IMG/VR virus record: IMGVR_UViG_3300029985_000088
Location: 1-38,126 of that record
Reading direction: 5' to 3' (one strand)
Length of the DNA: 38,126 nucleotides
Source of the DNA: a virus
Each line of letters opens with the position of its first letter. The first letter of the stretch is position 1. A program made the translations under genes and the position numbers. Below are positions 7,401 through 14,809 of this stretch, piece by piece. A model generated the notes under the pieces. It saw nothing but the letters and a program-made list of their open reading frames with translations, was not told the DNA's origin and searched no databases.

Positions 7401-7873
7401 CGGTTAGCGTTACCGCTAACGCGAACGCTTACTTCATAACCTATAACAACACCCCCATTGTCATTGTTGACGGCACCAACACTATGAGCGGCCTTGTTAC
7501 TGCGGGAGCGGGTACGGGTACTATCACAGTCACAAATACCGGCGTAATTGCGGGGGCTGTCGGAAACACAATGGCCTCAGGGGCAATGATGCATCCAGGG
7601 CCCGACGGTTCGGCCCTTATAAACAATACCCAAGCCGGGACCCGACTGAACGGCATCCACGTCGAGAGTAACCCCAGCCTATCCGTAGGTACAGCGACTA
7701 CAGCGACATTCACCTACGGCTCCACATTCGCAGCAGCCCCGACATGCACGGTGTCCACAGTGGGCGCGTTAGCTCCAACAATGAGCATCAACGCGACTCC
7801 AGGCACCTCAAGCGCCGTAGTCTATAACTCAGGCACATCCGGCACCGCTAGCATCTCCTGCATAGGCTGGTAA
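4487..7873 (+). CDS. Large fibre-like protein with signal peptide and repeated cysteine-pair modules
   Basis: A 1128-residue Thr/Gly/Ala/Ser-rich beta-repeat protein, probably a fibre or surface adhesin of the virion. It begins with a classic signal peptide: KK residues 3-4, a hydrophobic core AVLGAVALLFSAVV, and a cleavage-like PVRA/DYA at about 29/30. Two module types follow. One is a Cys pair of the form GxCLxxxxxG...C, seen seven times (C191/206, 328/344, 419/434, 481/497, 637/654, 819/835, 939/955), usually next to GLTAGSN and VTNAPSFTG elements. The other begins FxxPAVGxxV and ends GNTM, seen three times (about 507-576, 840-917, 960-1039). The ATG at 4487 is favoured over a GTG at 4484 by spacing from AAGGGG. 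Its place between terL and the portal is unusual. A secreted host-surface protein is the main alternative. Confidence 0.7.
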   Translation: MIKKSKALAVLGAVALLFSAVVPPQPVRADYAVIQKQLAITSTTVTPANGLTLLPLTGQSSCTVEIIGTAAGTTQVLQNGTWTNVDSVQPSGTGAASPTVSGPGTFIANCGGMQGYQFVPTSVTGTATISVLANGGVSRILGAGVNGGRTIVAGSGPITVTNAGNTATVSLTDPLPVLYGGTGATALPAGCLQSNGTVVTSIGSSCGTGSGTITAVTGTGNIDVTAGATPVVSITNSPTFTGNETLGISGRYSDGGSGASLLDINNGLTGGFTQIGTYNNSANFVNGVGGQLLGIGLSMTAPEVVIDTAGDVSSAGSFYSAALTSGQCLSAGASGKIQSSGTTCGGSFTSITGTAPITVTSGASPVVSCSTCLTGLTAGSNVFVGTGPSPGVAVTNAPSFTGQLSAANLKDTALTSGDCLTSTAGVITSTSTACAGGPVGSLTAGSNIVLTSPSPNVINVAVTAAPTFSNVTDSALTAGHCLQASTGGLLAVTGGACATVGLLYGNTTASFIMPAVGSSVTVATNLAASADPYMPVTISDGSSNVVSGVYSNAGGTFTTKAIILGAAGNSLVPGSWIYTGSGTYGTGNGTVTGLTAGNDIVVGTGPTPAVAVTNAPSFTGPLSALTIAGTGLTTGECVQASSLGVLTTQPGGPCVTGIVAGANIVVSGSDPTPGVAVTAAPSFTNEQISNHIALGTAGTDPSGGLGQIIFANASGYQTQLTYMFPTQSDPVNTITPAIMGWGSNTTAFFAEDTSGNVGIPGVMHATSFTGAGTGLTGVVTTVSGTGNTSSTGGTTPTVSITAAPSFSQVYDTGLTNATCVAVSSSGILVSAEIQCPGSKVSASFVIPAVGSTVAITIGNGRTWPVNLLHVNISDGTNSMAGVITSGATSTTLTVENVGMWAGAVGNTMTTSAIIEPGSAFVPAPVFTNITDSSLLQNRCVQSSTLFALGSSPAGCPVGRTNATFVIPAVGASVSVTANANAYFITYNNTPIVIVDGTNTMSGLVTAGAGTGTITVTNTGVIAGAVGNTMASGAMMHPGPDGSALINNTQAGTRLNGIHVESNPSLSVGTATTATFTYGSTFAAAPTCTVSTVGALAPTMSINATPGTSSAVVYNSGTSGTASISCIGW
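5057..7351 (+). repeat. Seven cysteine-pair repeat modules within the fibre gene
   Basis: Within the fibre gene a motif of about 25 residues recurs seven times. It has the pattern [A/G/S]LTxGxCLxxxxxGxI followed by a second Cys 15-17 residues after the first. Examples are LTSGQCLSAGASGKI, LTSGDCLTSTAGVI, LTAGHCLQASTGGLL and LTTGECVQASSLGVL. Copies are diverged at the DNA level, so this is an old protein repeat rather than a recent DNA duplication. Confidence 0.75.
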
Positions 7874-7876
7874 GTT

Positions 7877-9838
7877 ATGGCGAACAATAAACAACGTAGT
7901 TACGTCACGCACCAACCTGAGCACGATATAGAGTTGCCGAAGCCCAAAGTAGACGATGAGAGATGGACCGGCATCGGTTCAGCTCTATACAACCTCGTTA
8001 CGCTTACGATAGCTAACAGGTCACGCCTGGACTATCAGCTCGATAAAGGGAACGCATACTACGAGCAACGAGATAACGTCGAAGAAGTGGGTTCGGACAT
8101 CCCGAACCCCGGCGCTCCTACGACGTTAACGCCTCTAGTAGCCGTAGCAGTGGATGAATTCGCGTCACGTATATCGGGCACGGTACTTGTACCGCGTCCG
8201 ATCCTCTTTCGCGGCAATGATACCCCAGCGACCGAGAACCAGCACACCGTTGAACAGTTTATGAACAACAAATACAGCGACCTCATGTGGGATGAGCAGG
8301 TCGATACGTGCATCCAACTAGCGGGACGTGATGGCACCTCGATCATGCGCGTCACTTGGAAAGAGCACACAACCGAGCGCGTTCACCGCATCCTAGAAGA
8401 TATGCCCGACGGCACCCAGAAGCGCGTCAGCAAGCGTATTAAGGTCAAACAATACTCAGACGTAGAGTGGAAGCCTATTGAACTACGCGATTTTATCCTC
8501 ATACCGAACGAAGCACGCTCAGTAGACGAGGCAGACGGCTGCGCTGAGAAGATCTACATGGACGAGAACCTCCTTATGGCAATGGTTGAGGACGGTACAC
8601 TCGACGGTGACGAGGTAGAGCGCGCTCTCTACTCTGTTAATCCAGGTCAATCGGAACTCTACACCGACCCCCAAGGCGTTCGTACGTACACGCTAAATAA
8701 TCTCATCGACGTCGGCGACATTTCCGTGTCTACGGTCAACGGTTTGAAGATGAATCGGGGCCCTTTACGCGTCTGGGAGATCCATACCGACCTCTATGAC
8801 ATGGACAATGACGGCGTTTCAGAAGAAAACGTGTTCTGGATACACGATCAGACCCAAATTCTCCTCGGTTGGGCTCCTTACGAGTACGACGGAGGCCGTC
8901 CGTACTTCAACTACGCCCCGTGGCCCTATGCGAACCGCGCTTACGGCTCATCAATACCCCTCCGCTTAACTCCGTACCAAGATGAGGCCGATGCACAACA
9001 GTTAGCGCGCCTCGAAGCACTGGATCGCATCAATATTCCGGTCTACCAGGTAGATGAGAGCGTCAACATACGCGAATCCGACAAGAAACTCAGTACGCTG
9101 AGCATTATGCGCGTGCCGGACGGCTCGAACAACCCGATCAAGCTCATCCAACCGCCGCCATACCCCGAAAACTCCATGCAGGAGCAGCAACAGATCACGC
9201 AACAGGCGGATCGTGTTGTCGGGGCACCTATGACGGGCTCGTTCCCAAGCCCAGGGCAAATGCAGGGCGGAGGTGGCTCAGGGCGAGTTAGCGCAAGAGC
9301 AGCGCAGACCCAAGCAGCAGCGCAGAGTCAACAGACGAACAAGGTGCTCCAGCGCACACGCCGCTGGATGCTGAAGATGTTCAAGTTCACCCTTCTGCTC
9401 TACAAGCAGTATGCTCCGGGTCAGCTCGATGTCATCATGCAAGCCCAAGAAGGCGCACAGAAGATCCAAATCCCGAAGGAGATCCTCTCGCTCGACTACA
9501 CACTCACGGTAGCGGGCAGCGGCGGTCCTCTCGACAAGGAGAAGAGTCAGGAGACCGCTCAAGGACTGTACCAACAGCTCATGGGCAACCCCCTGGTACA
9601 AGGAGATCTCAGCCTGGTGTATAACGTAACAGCATCCCTGCTTGAAGCTCACGACATCCCCGAGGTCACGCGGTACATCGGGACGTTGGATCAGGCGAAG
9701 CAGAAGGAACAACAACGGCAACAGGCCCAGCAGATGCAGCAGCAAATGGAAATGCAGAAGCAAGTCCTATCCCATACCGACATAAAAGGGAGCGGCAGTG
9801 GACCCCAACAACATCCTCCAGCGGGAGCACCTGCTTGA
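7877..9838 (+). CDS. Portal protein (head-to-tail connector)
   Basis: A 653-residue protein in the portal position between the packaging and scaffold genes. Features typical of podovirus-type portals are the N-terminal helical part (ALYNLVTLTIANRSRLDYQL), then GAPTTLTPLVAVAVDEFASRISG with RPILFRGND, which resembles the segment in which portal proteins define the surface pools of the nucleotide-free state, a central beta part (VWEIHTDLYDMDNDG, ENVFWIHDQTQILLGWAPYEY), PYFNYAPWPYANRAYGSSIPLRLTPYQDEADAQQLARLEAL as the stem/clip-like helix region, and a Gln-rich coiled C-terminal tail (QQRQQAQQMQQQ), like portal barrels. The dodecameric portal is the gate for DNA entry and exit. The next gene starts inside its last 41 bases. 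The family assignment rests on size, layout and context. Confidence 0.8.
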   Translation: MANNKQRSYVTHQPEHDIELPKPKVDDERWTGIGSALYNLVTLTIANRSRLDYQLDKGNAYYEQRDNVEEVGSDIPNPGAPTTLTPLVAVAVDEFASRISGTVLVPRPILFRGNDTPATENQHTVEQFMNNKYSDLMWDEQVDTCIQLAGRDGTSIMRVTWKEHTTERVHRILEDMPDGTQKRVSKRIKVKQYSDVEWKPIELRDFILIPNEARSVDEADGCAEKIYMDENLLMAMVEDGTLDGDEVERALYSVNPGQSELYTDPQGVRTYTLNNLIDVGDISVSTVNGLKMNRGPLRVWEIHTDLYDMDNDGVSEENVFWIHDQTQILLGWAPYEYDGGRPYFNYAPWPYANRAYGSSIPLRLTPYQDEADAQQLARLEALDRINIPVYQVDESVNIRESDKKLSTLSIMRVPDGSNNPIKLIQPPPYPENSMQEQQQITQQADRVVGAPMTGSFPSPGQMQGGGGSGRVSARAAQTQAAAQSQQTNKVLQRTRRWMLKMFKFTLLLYKQYAPGQLDVIMQAQEGAQKIQIPKEILSLDYTLTVAGSGGPLDKEKSQETAQGLYQQLMGNPLVQGDLSLVYNVTASLLEAHDIPEVTRYIGTLDQAKQKEQQRQQAQQMQQQMEMQKQVLSHTDIKGSGSGPQQHPPAGAPA

Positions 9839-10058
9839 GATCTTAGAATCAGGGCACATGAGGGAACTCTTCAAGAAGAGTTTCCTCCCTATTTATAAGA
9901 AGCAACGTGAAGCCCTACTCACCAACCCGAAACTTGACGATAGTACCCGGCAGGCGTACATTAAGTATGGAGAGTGCCTAAAAGCCACCATACGACAACT
10001 CTACGTCGATGCTGGTATAGATACCCCCAAATGGTTCATTGAGGAGTTTGACCTGTGA
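9798..10058 (+). CDS. Small helical protein between portal and scaffold
   Basis: An 86-residue protein starting at a GTG at 9798 inside the end of the portal gene, with a GGGAG ribosome site at the right distance. It is charged and helical (HLLEILESGHMRELFKKSFLPIYKKQREALL) and ends WFIEEFDL. The stop overlaps the GTG start of the next gene (GTGA). A position between portal and scaffold is common for small head-assembly proteins, but nothing in the sequence names the function. Confidence 0.65.
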   Translation: MDPNNILQREHLLEILESGHMRELFKKSFLPIYKKQREALLTNPKLDDSTRQAYIKYGECLKATIRQLYVDAGIDTPKWFIEEFDL

Positions 10059-10846
10059 GCGAAGAAGATTTCAGCCTAGACCTAGGTGATAGCGATAATA
10101 ACGAAGATGATAATTTCTCACTTGTAATCGCAGAGGACCCCCCAGACGATAAAGCAGAGAACGAAGCGCGGTTCCGTCAGCTTGAGCTAGACAACGCAGC
10201 CTTACGGGCACAGCAGAACACACGCTTCGAGCATCAATACGTAGCTCCGGCACCTGCAGTTCAGCATCAGAACTTCGACCGCCGCTCTAAAGCGGAGATT
10301 GACGCTGAGATCGCCGCAAACATGGCCCTCAACCCCGCTGACTTCCTCCGTGCGAACAATCAACAGCTCGTGAACGCCGCGCAGGACGAGATGAACCGTC
10401 GCTTCAAGCCGATTCAGATTGCTACGGTGAAGCAAGCAATCCACGGCTATGCGAGCCAGAACATCAAGGACCCCGAAGTACGCAAAGAGTTCGACAAGAT
10501 TATTAAGACGTACACCGAGGACCAACTGGCGAACTTTGACGTGACGAAGATAGACGAAACCTTAGCGTACACTCACAAGTTCGCGAAGGTAGAAGCTCTC
10601 GAACGTGGGCATGTACCCGAAGAGCATCGCCGCAGTATCCCGAACTATGGCGGGTCGCGCAGCGGTGGGGCTCCAGCGGGGCACAAACGTCTTACACAAG
10701 AAGATCTCAAGCTCACTCCAGCAGAGAAAGAGTACGTGAAGATCCAACGTTCGTTAGGGCAGTCTGACAACGAGAGCTATAAGGACATCCAAAACGAACG
10801 CCGTAACCCCAACAAACAAATCACTGTCTCGCATCGTGAGGGTTAA
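10055..10846 (+). CDS. Putative capsid assembly scaffold protein
   Basis: A 263-residue protein with a very acidic N-terminus (SEEDFSLDLGDSDNNEDDN), a Gln/Ala-rich helical centre (ARFRQLELDNAALRAQQN and ANMALNPADFLRANNQQLVNAAQDEMNRRF) and a basic C-terminal segment (GHKRLTQEDLKLTPAEKEYVKIQRSLG). An acidic head, a coiled-coil middle and a basic C-terminus that can bind the capsid shell is the usual layout of phage scaffold proteins. So is the position after the portal and before the capsid gene. Scaffolds guide capsid lattice formation and leave before or during packaging. The start is a GTG overlapping the previous TGA. No protease gene is visible, so exit may not need cleavage. Confidence 0.65.
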   Translation: MSEEDFSLDLGDSDNNEDDNFSLVIAEDPPDDKAENEARFRQLELDNAALRAQQNTRFEHQYVAPAPAVQHQNFDRRSKAEIDAEIAANMALNPADFLRANNQQLVNAAQDEMNRRFKPIQIATVKQAIHGYASQNIKDPEVRKEFDKIIKTYTEDQLANFDVTKIDETLAYTHKFAKVEALERGHVPEEHRRSIPNYGGSRSGGAPAGHKRLTQEDLKLTPAEKEYVKIQRSLGQSDNESYKDIQNERRNPNKQITVSHREG

Positions 10847-10848
10847 TC

Positions 10849-11439
10849 ATGGATCCATTTTCACGTAACTCAGGCCCTTGCGCTATCCCAGGCGGCCATT
10901 CCATTTCAATGGAAGAACTCGTCGGTACGAACATTAAATTCGAGGGCATGTACAACCATAGGTCGAAGTTCTCAGATGTAGGTTCTTACCTGAAGAATCC
11001 TCAACCGGAGCACATGTACGCATGGCGCGTGTATGACCGCAATCAACGCGGAGGTTTGAAGACCGACGCGAGTCGAGCAGATTCACTCTACAACGAAATG
11101 CGTCGAGGCCTGGTACGAGCCGTTGAGGTCGATGAACTCAAAGACGATCACGATCTCCCGTACGACATGCACGCGATTCAGCCACGAGGCCAAGACGGCG
11201 ATGTCTCGTCAGTAGAGACAATCACCTACCGAGGGATGATGCTGGTTGAACTCAGCGAAGAGGCGTATCATAGTCAGTACCTCTCGCGGATAGCAAAGAC
11301 GGCCCAGGAACTCTCAGGGCAAGCCTACGCAGAAGCGTTCTCGAACAAAGTACGAGAATCCGGCATTACCCCAGATGACGCTCTCCTCTTCTACAACGAC
11401 ACTGGCGAAGAGAACGGGAAGCTCAAACCGCTCCAATAG
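10849..11439 (+). CDS. Hypothetical head-region protein
   Basis: A 196-residue soluble protein between the scaffold candidate and the capsid block. A GAGGG ribosome site precedes the ATG at 10849. It has a polar N-terminal part (NIKFEGMYNHRSKFSDVGSYLKNPQPEHMYAWRVYDRNQRGG), a helical middle (ADSLYNEMRRGLVRAVEVDELKDD) and a helical C-terminal part (AYHSQYLSRIAKTAQELSGQAYAEAFSNKV). No motif is recognised. It is the last gene before a strong terminator, so it belongs to the transcript that carries terminase and portal, not to the highly expressed capsid transcript. Confidence 0.7.
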   Translation: MDPFSRNSGPCAIPGGHSISMEELVGTNIKFEGMYNHRSKFSDVGSYLKNPQPEHMYAWRVYDRNQRGGLKTDASRADSLYNEMRRGLVRAVEVDELKDDHDLPYDMHAIQPRGQDGDVSSVETITYRGMMLVELSEEAYHSQYLSRIAKTAQELSGQAYAEAFSNKVRESGITPDDALLFYNDTGEENGKLKPLQ

Positions 11440-11459
11440 AGCACAAGGACCTAGCAAGA

Positions 11460-11493
11460 GAAGGGCTCACGCAAGTGGCCCTTCTTTCCTTTT
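11460..11493 (+). terminator. Rho-independent terminator upstream of the capsid block
   Basis: GAAGGGC (11460-11466) pairs with GCCCTTC (11478-11484), and an inner CAC/GTG pair closes a GCAA tetraloop with one bulged T. The hairpin is followed by a T-rich run (TTTCCTTTTG). Stable stem, stable GNRA-type loop and U-tract together make a strong intrinsic terminator for the upstream operon. Confidence 0.85.
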
Positions 11494-11494
11494 G

Positions 11495-11523
11495 TTGACG
11501 TACGCACGAATAAACTGTATCCT
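11495..11523 (+). promoter_or_regulatory. Sigma-70-like promoter for the capsid operon
   Basis: TTGACG (11495-11500) and TATCCT (11518-11523) are separated by exactly 17 bases, giving a good -35/-10 pair just after the terminator and about 40 bases ahead of the capsid-block ribosome site (GAGAAGGGAAG before the ATG at 11565). The first gene behind it and the major capsid gene need high expression, which fits an extra promoter here. The -10 (two mismatches) is inside a palindrome and so may be controlled. Confidence 0.6.
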
Positions 11524-11534
11524 TAGGATAACAG
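11515..11534. promoter_or_regulatory. Palindrome overlapping the capsid promoter -10 (operator candidate)
   Basis: CTG-TATCCT-T-AGGATA-A-CAG: the arms TATCCT and AGGATA are exact reverse complements around a single central T, and flanking CTG/CAG extend the symmetry with one extra base. The left arm is the -10 box. A protein bound here would block or reshape the promoter; alternatively the transcript start could carry a small hairpin. Confidence 0.4.
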
Positions 11535-11564
11535 TATCTTTACAATTATGAGAGAAGGGAAGCT

Positions 11565-12476
11565 ATGGCGCTTATTTACGCGGCCCCACCACAACTTTAC
11601 ATGCCTGGCGGCACTACGGGTCAGCCGAACATTCGCCAAGCGTCTCCGCTTGTACCTATCGCTGACGGCGCGATTGTCGTTTTCTCTGCAGGCACTCCAG
11701 CCGCAGGGTTATTTAACTTAAACAACGACTTCTTGCCCGGCGACACGATCTCCTACTCAATCAATGGCGTAGTCGGCTCTTCGCCGATCGTAGTCACAAG
11801 CCTCATCAATGATGCAGTGCTCGCGTTAGTCGCGGACATCAACGCTCACACGGGTACTACCGCAGTAACCGCAACGCAAGAACCGACTCCAGTCGGTTTC
11901 GTTATTTTACTGCAAGCGAATACCCCAGGCACCGCTGGCAACTCAATCGCTATCTCGATCACGACCACTTCGGCGGCAGGCACCGTGTCAGCTTCGAACA
12001 CCACCCTCTTGGGTGGATCGGCTGTCGGACCTTCAGGCCTCTCACCGGCTGCAGCTAACGTTGCCTCCGGCATCGCAGGCGTCGCGGTTATGCAGTCGGT
12101 CAAGAACTACGGCGGAAGCATCAATCAGCAGCCCGCACCGACGTTCGCTTTTGGCTTCACACAAGAAGGCGACAACTGGACATTGCCTTTAGATGCCTCG
12201 CAAACGATGTATGCATCACTCGGCGGACCTGCGAGCCTCGAAATCAACCTCACTGCGGTCACCGGCTGGATCTCGGGCGGCACGTATCAAGCATACGTGG
12301 GCCTTGCAGTCGGTATCAATATCGACCCAGTTACCGGCTTCTACGTCATGGACCCGAATGCCTCCAACAAAGTCGCGACGATTGTTCAAAAGCTGAACGG
12401 CCCGAGCGCAGGCGATGTTGGCGACTTAGGCGCTCGCGTCTTAGTTACCTTCTACCCCTCCGTACTGGTCGCTTAG
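11565..12476 (+). CDS. Beta-rich virion protein, capsid decoration candidate
   Basis: A 303-residue Ala/Gly/Thr/Val-rich protein, first gene of the capsid transcript, with a strong ribosome site. Residues of about 60-150 (GDTISYSINGVVG, VLALVADINAHTGT, GNSIAISITTTSAAGTVSASN) follow a pattern found in repeated immunoglobulin-like or sheath-like modules of phage proteins, where a strand pair is followed by a short helix (LVADINAH). The rest holds long beta segments (NWTLPLDASQTMYASLGG, ASLEINLTAVTGW) and VGDLGARVLVTFYP near the end. Being directly upstream of the major capsid gene and behind the strongest promoter suggests an abundant head decoration or head-fibre protein. The family is not recognised with certainty. 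Confidence 0.6.
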   Translation: MALIYAAPPQLYMPGGTTGQPNIRQASPLVPIADGAIVVFSAGTPAAGLFNLNNDFLPGDTISYSINGVVGSSPIVVTSLINDAVLALVADINAHTGTTAVTATQEPTPVGFVILLQANTPGTAGNSIAISITTTSAAGTVSASNTTLLGGSAVGPSGLSPAAANVASGIAGVAVMQSVKNYGGSINQQPAPTFAFGFTQEGDNWTLPLDASQTMYASLGGPASLEINLTAVTGWISGGTYQAYVGLAVGINIDPVTGFYVMDPNASNKVATIVQKLNGPSAGDVGDLGARVLVTFYPSVLVA

Positions 12477-12486
12477 GAGTATCTGA

Positions 12487-13431
12487 ATGTCAAGTATTGT
12501 CAATTCATCAACATACCTCCAAGGCGCATCGCTTGTTATTCACAAAGAATACAGCAACAGTGCTTCGGAGAAGACGCTCCAATACAACAAACTGTTCAAC
12601 AGTTACGAAGGCGATGACGAACGCCGCTTTGTTCAGTTCCTGAACTTAGTCGGGTTCGGCACCTTGTTCCTTCGTCCTGAAGGTCAAGCACCGCATTTCG
12701 ACACCCCTTCAGAGGGCAACCGTTATCAAGTAACGTACCGCACCTGGGCACTCGGATACCGCGTTACCAAGGAAATGATGCTGGAAGATCCCAAGCGGAT
12801 CATCAAGCAACTTCCGAAGCAACTGCGCTACTCCAGCGACCAAACGAAGGAACGCCTGTTCTGGTCAATCCTGAACTACGCCTTCAGCGCCGCAGTACCT
12901 TACGCAGACGGTCAACCTCTCTGCTCGTACAATCACCCGTTACAAGGCGCAAGCTCAGTACCTGGCGTGAATTCGTACAGCAATTACCTCGGTAACGCTC
13001 CATTCACCGTGGAAACGGCTCAAGAAGCTCAATACCTTATGGTCACGATCCCCAATGATCGCGCACTCTTAACCACTCGCCGCCCAGAGCGCCTTGTATA
13101 CCCGATCGGTATGCATCAAGTCGCACTCGAAGTTACTGGCTCAGGTTATCGCCCAGGCGAGAACACGAACTCAGTTAACGTTGCCGGTGGATCGTTCGAC
13201 CTCATGCCGACCGACTACCTCAACGCTCCTCTCAATGGACCGTTCCCGTGGTTCGTTGCGGCTCCGATGGGTCAACCCGGAGACCCAGGTCACTCGATGT
13301 TCTACAGCATCAAATACGATACCCAAAAATCCAACGTGGACCCATACACCGAGTCAATTCTCCACAAGACGGAATTCCGTGAAATCCACGGCGTCGTCGA
13401 TGCTCGTGGTGTTGTCGGATCGGCAGGCTAA
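12487..13431 (+). CDS. Major capsid protein, Mu gpT-like (HK97 fold)
   Basis: A 314-residue major head protein. The pattern fits the Mu gpT major head subunit family: LVGFGTLFLRPEGQAPHFDTPSEG, then YQVTYRTWALGYRVTKEMMLEDP, the run of helix residues KQLPKQLRYSSDQTKERLFWSILNYAFS, the DGQPLCSYNHPLQG segment, and TTRRPERLVYPIGMHQVALEV with the later SFDLMPTDYLNAP and PWFVAAP. The landmarks YTH/TKEM, TKE...LN.AF and DGxPLCS.xHPL are characteristic. It is somewhat short for the family, consistent with a small icosahedral head. An AGGAG ribosome site precedes the ATG. A gpT-type capsid on a podovirus-type genome is a less common combination. The GroES-like gene may assist its folding (inference). 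Confidence 0.82.
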   Translation: MSSIVNSSTYLQGASLVIHKEYSNSASEKTLQYNKLFNSYEGDDERRFVQFLNLVGFGTLFLRPEGQAPHFDTPSEGNRYQVTYRTWALGYRVTKEMMLEDPKRIIKQLPKQLRYSSDQTKERLFWSILNYAFSAAVPYADGQPLCSYNHPLQGASSVPGVNSYSNYLGNAPFTVETAQEAQYLMVTIPNDRALLTTRRPERLVYPIGMHQVALEVTGSGYRPGENTNSVNVAGGSFDLMPTDYLNAPLNGPFPWFVAAPMGQPGDPGHSMFYSIKYDTQKSNVDPYTESILHKTEFREIHGVVDARGVVGSAG

Positions 13432-13434
13432 GCC

Positions 13435-14355
13435 ATGCAAAACACAATAGGTAAGAACACTTATCCGCAGGCGGTGGGGTACAATCACCTCATCGCTATC
13501 CCCTTCGATACCGTAACGCTAGGGGCAAGCATCGTCCCCTCAACCGTTTCAGCGCGTACTCCACTGGGCCTTAACCTGAAGATCATGTCGGTCTCGTATG
13601 TGTTCAGTGGTACCGTCGCAGGTACGACCGCCATGAACATCTCGCTAGGATCAGCGGCTTATGAAACTGCAGGGTCAGCTCCGTTTGTCACGGCTACTTT
13701 CGGGGGAACCTGGCTGGTAAACGAGACCTACAACCTGGTTGTAGGCGGAGTTTCTCAGCAGTTCCTTATCACGAGTCGCACAGCAACGGCAACCGCGTAC
13801 ACGGCGAACAACAATCTCATTGCGTCAGACGCAGCAGAGACGATCAACCGCCTGCAACCGTGGGGCCCCGGCTACTACGCATACGCAGACAAACTGATTC
13901 TCTACGTCGTAGGGATTAACTACACGACCGCAGGCAACTCCGTTACGTTCTCGCGTACGCTCGGCACTGCCGCAGGTACAGTTACCGTTTCAGGTGCGAC
14001 ATTCTCAGGCGGTACAGCAGGTACATTACCTACGATGCCCGCTCTTGCGAACTCTACTGTATACACCCCAGGTCAGCACATTCCGCCGCTCGCAGCAGTC
14101 GGCACAGCGTTATTCCCTGTAGACTTACCGCTCAACGCTATCATCAATCAACCTGGCGTTCTCTATCCGGCGAACCCTATAGCGCAATTTGACGCTATTT
14201 GGTCCGCAGGCAGTGAATTAACCCTTCGGTTGAATACGAGTAGCGGCGCAACCGGCAACCTCAAAGTAATCGTTTGGGCAGTCCCGTTTGACGCAAACGA
14301 GTTCAGTCCTCAGAGTAAGAATACGTACTTCGTCCCTGCATGGGATATTCTCTAA
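13435..14355 (+). CDS. Beta-rich capsid-associated protein
   Basis: A 306-residue Thr/Gly/Ala-rich protein three bases after the capsid gene stop. It contains strands such as TATFGGTWLVNETYNLVVGGVSQQFLIT followed by NNNLIASDAAETINRLQPWG, the same strand-strand-helix theme seen in the product of 11565-12476, and then a jelly-roll-like ending (GSELTLRLNTSSGATGNLKVIVWAVPFDANEF). The last part resembles the outer domains of small virion surface proteins. A head decoration or head-fibre role is likely from position and composition, but no named family is recognised. Confidence 0.6.
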   Translation: MQNTIGKNTYPQAVGYNHLIAIPFDTVTLGASIVPSTVSARTPLGLNLKIMSVSYVFSGTVAGTTAMNISLGSAAYETAGSAPFVTATFGGTWLVNETYNLVVGGVSQQFLITSRTATATAYTANNNLIASDAAETINRLQPWGPGYYAYADKLILYVVGINYTTAGNSVTFSRTLGTAAGTVTVSGATFSGGTAGTLPTMPALANSTVYTPGQHIPPLAAVGTALFPVDLPLNAIINQPGVLYPANPIAQFDAIWSAGSELTLRLNTSSGATGNLKVIVWAVPFDANEFSPQSKNTYFVPAWDIL

Positions 14356-14367
14356 AGGAGCACCGCC

Positions 14368-14805
14368 GTGGGGTCAATTCCCGGACGCGTAGGCGTTATT
14401 CAGCCGCAGGAATTCACCTTCACTGCGGCAGGCCAAGACAGCGGTCCCGTAGGCGTTTACCCAGGTGGTGGACGCCTTCCTTTCATTCGTCTCTGGCCTT
14501 TAGGTTGGGAGAAGTTCTCCTTTCAAGTTATCGGACCCGGTAGCGGGTACGCCATTACCGTTTGGGGTACTTACGACATCGCTACAGCAGAGGGTAACGG
14601 ATCCGCATGGTTCCAGCTCCCAGGCAATAGCGAAGATTCGACCTCCGCAGGTGGAACCTGGTCGAACCCGCTACTTAGCGATAACCCAAACAACTATGCT
14701 CTCGAAGTGAAAGCGAAGCTCCGCGCAGTACGCTTCACTTCAGCAAACTCACTCGGAGCGACGGCTACAGGGAACATGAACGTCCTGTGGACGGTCGGAG
14801 GCTAA
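14368..14805 (+). CDS. Small beta-rich virion protein
   Basis: A 145-residue protein starting at a GTG (14368) behind AAAGGAG. It is aromatic and Gly-rich with beta segments (FTFTAAGQDSGPVGVYPGG, WEKFSFQVIGPGSGYAITVWGTYDIA) and ends in VLWTVGG, whose last codons also contain the GGAGG ribosome site of the following gene. Its composition and the IVWA/VLWT-type last strand resemble the C-terminal part of the previous protein, so the two may be related decoration or receptor-binding units. No family is recognised. Confidence 0.6.
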   Translation: MGSIPGRVGVIQPQEFTFTAAGQDSGPVGVYPGGGRLPFIRLWPLGWEKFSFQVIGPGSGYAITVWGTYDIATAEGNGSAWFQLPGNSEDSTSAGGTWSNPLLSDNPNNYALEVKAKLRAVRFTSANSLGATATGNMNVLWTVGG

Positions 14806-14809
14806 AAAC

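Noticed and set aside
9278-9763. Minus-strand Leu-rich frame of 161 residues
   Set aside because: The Leu runs are the antisense of the Gln/Glu-rich portal tail.
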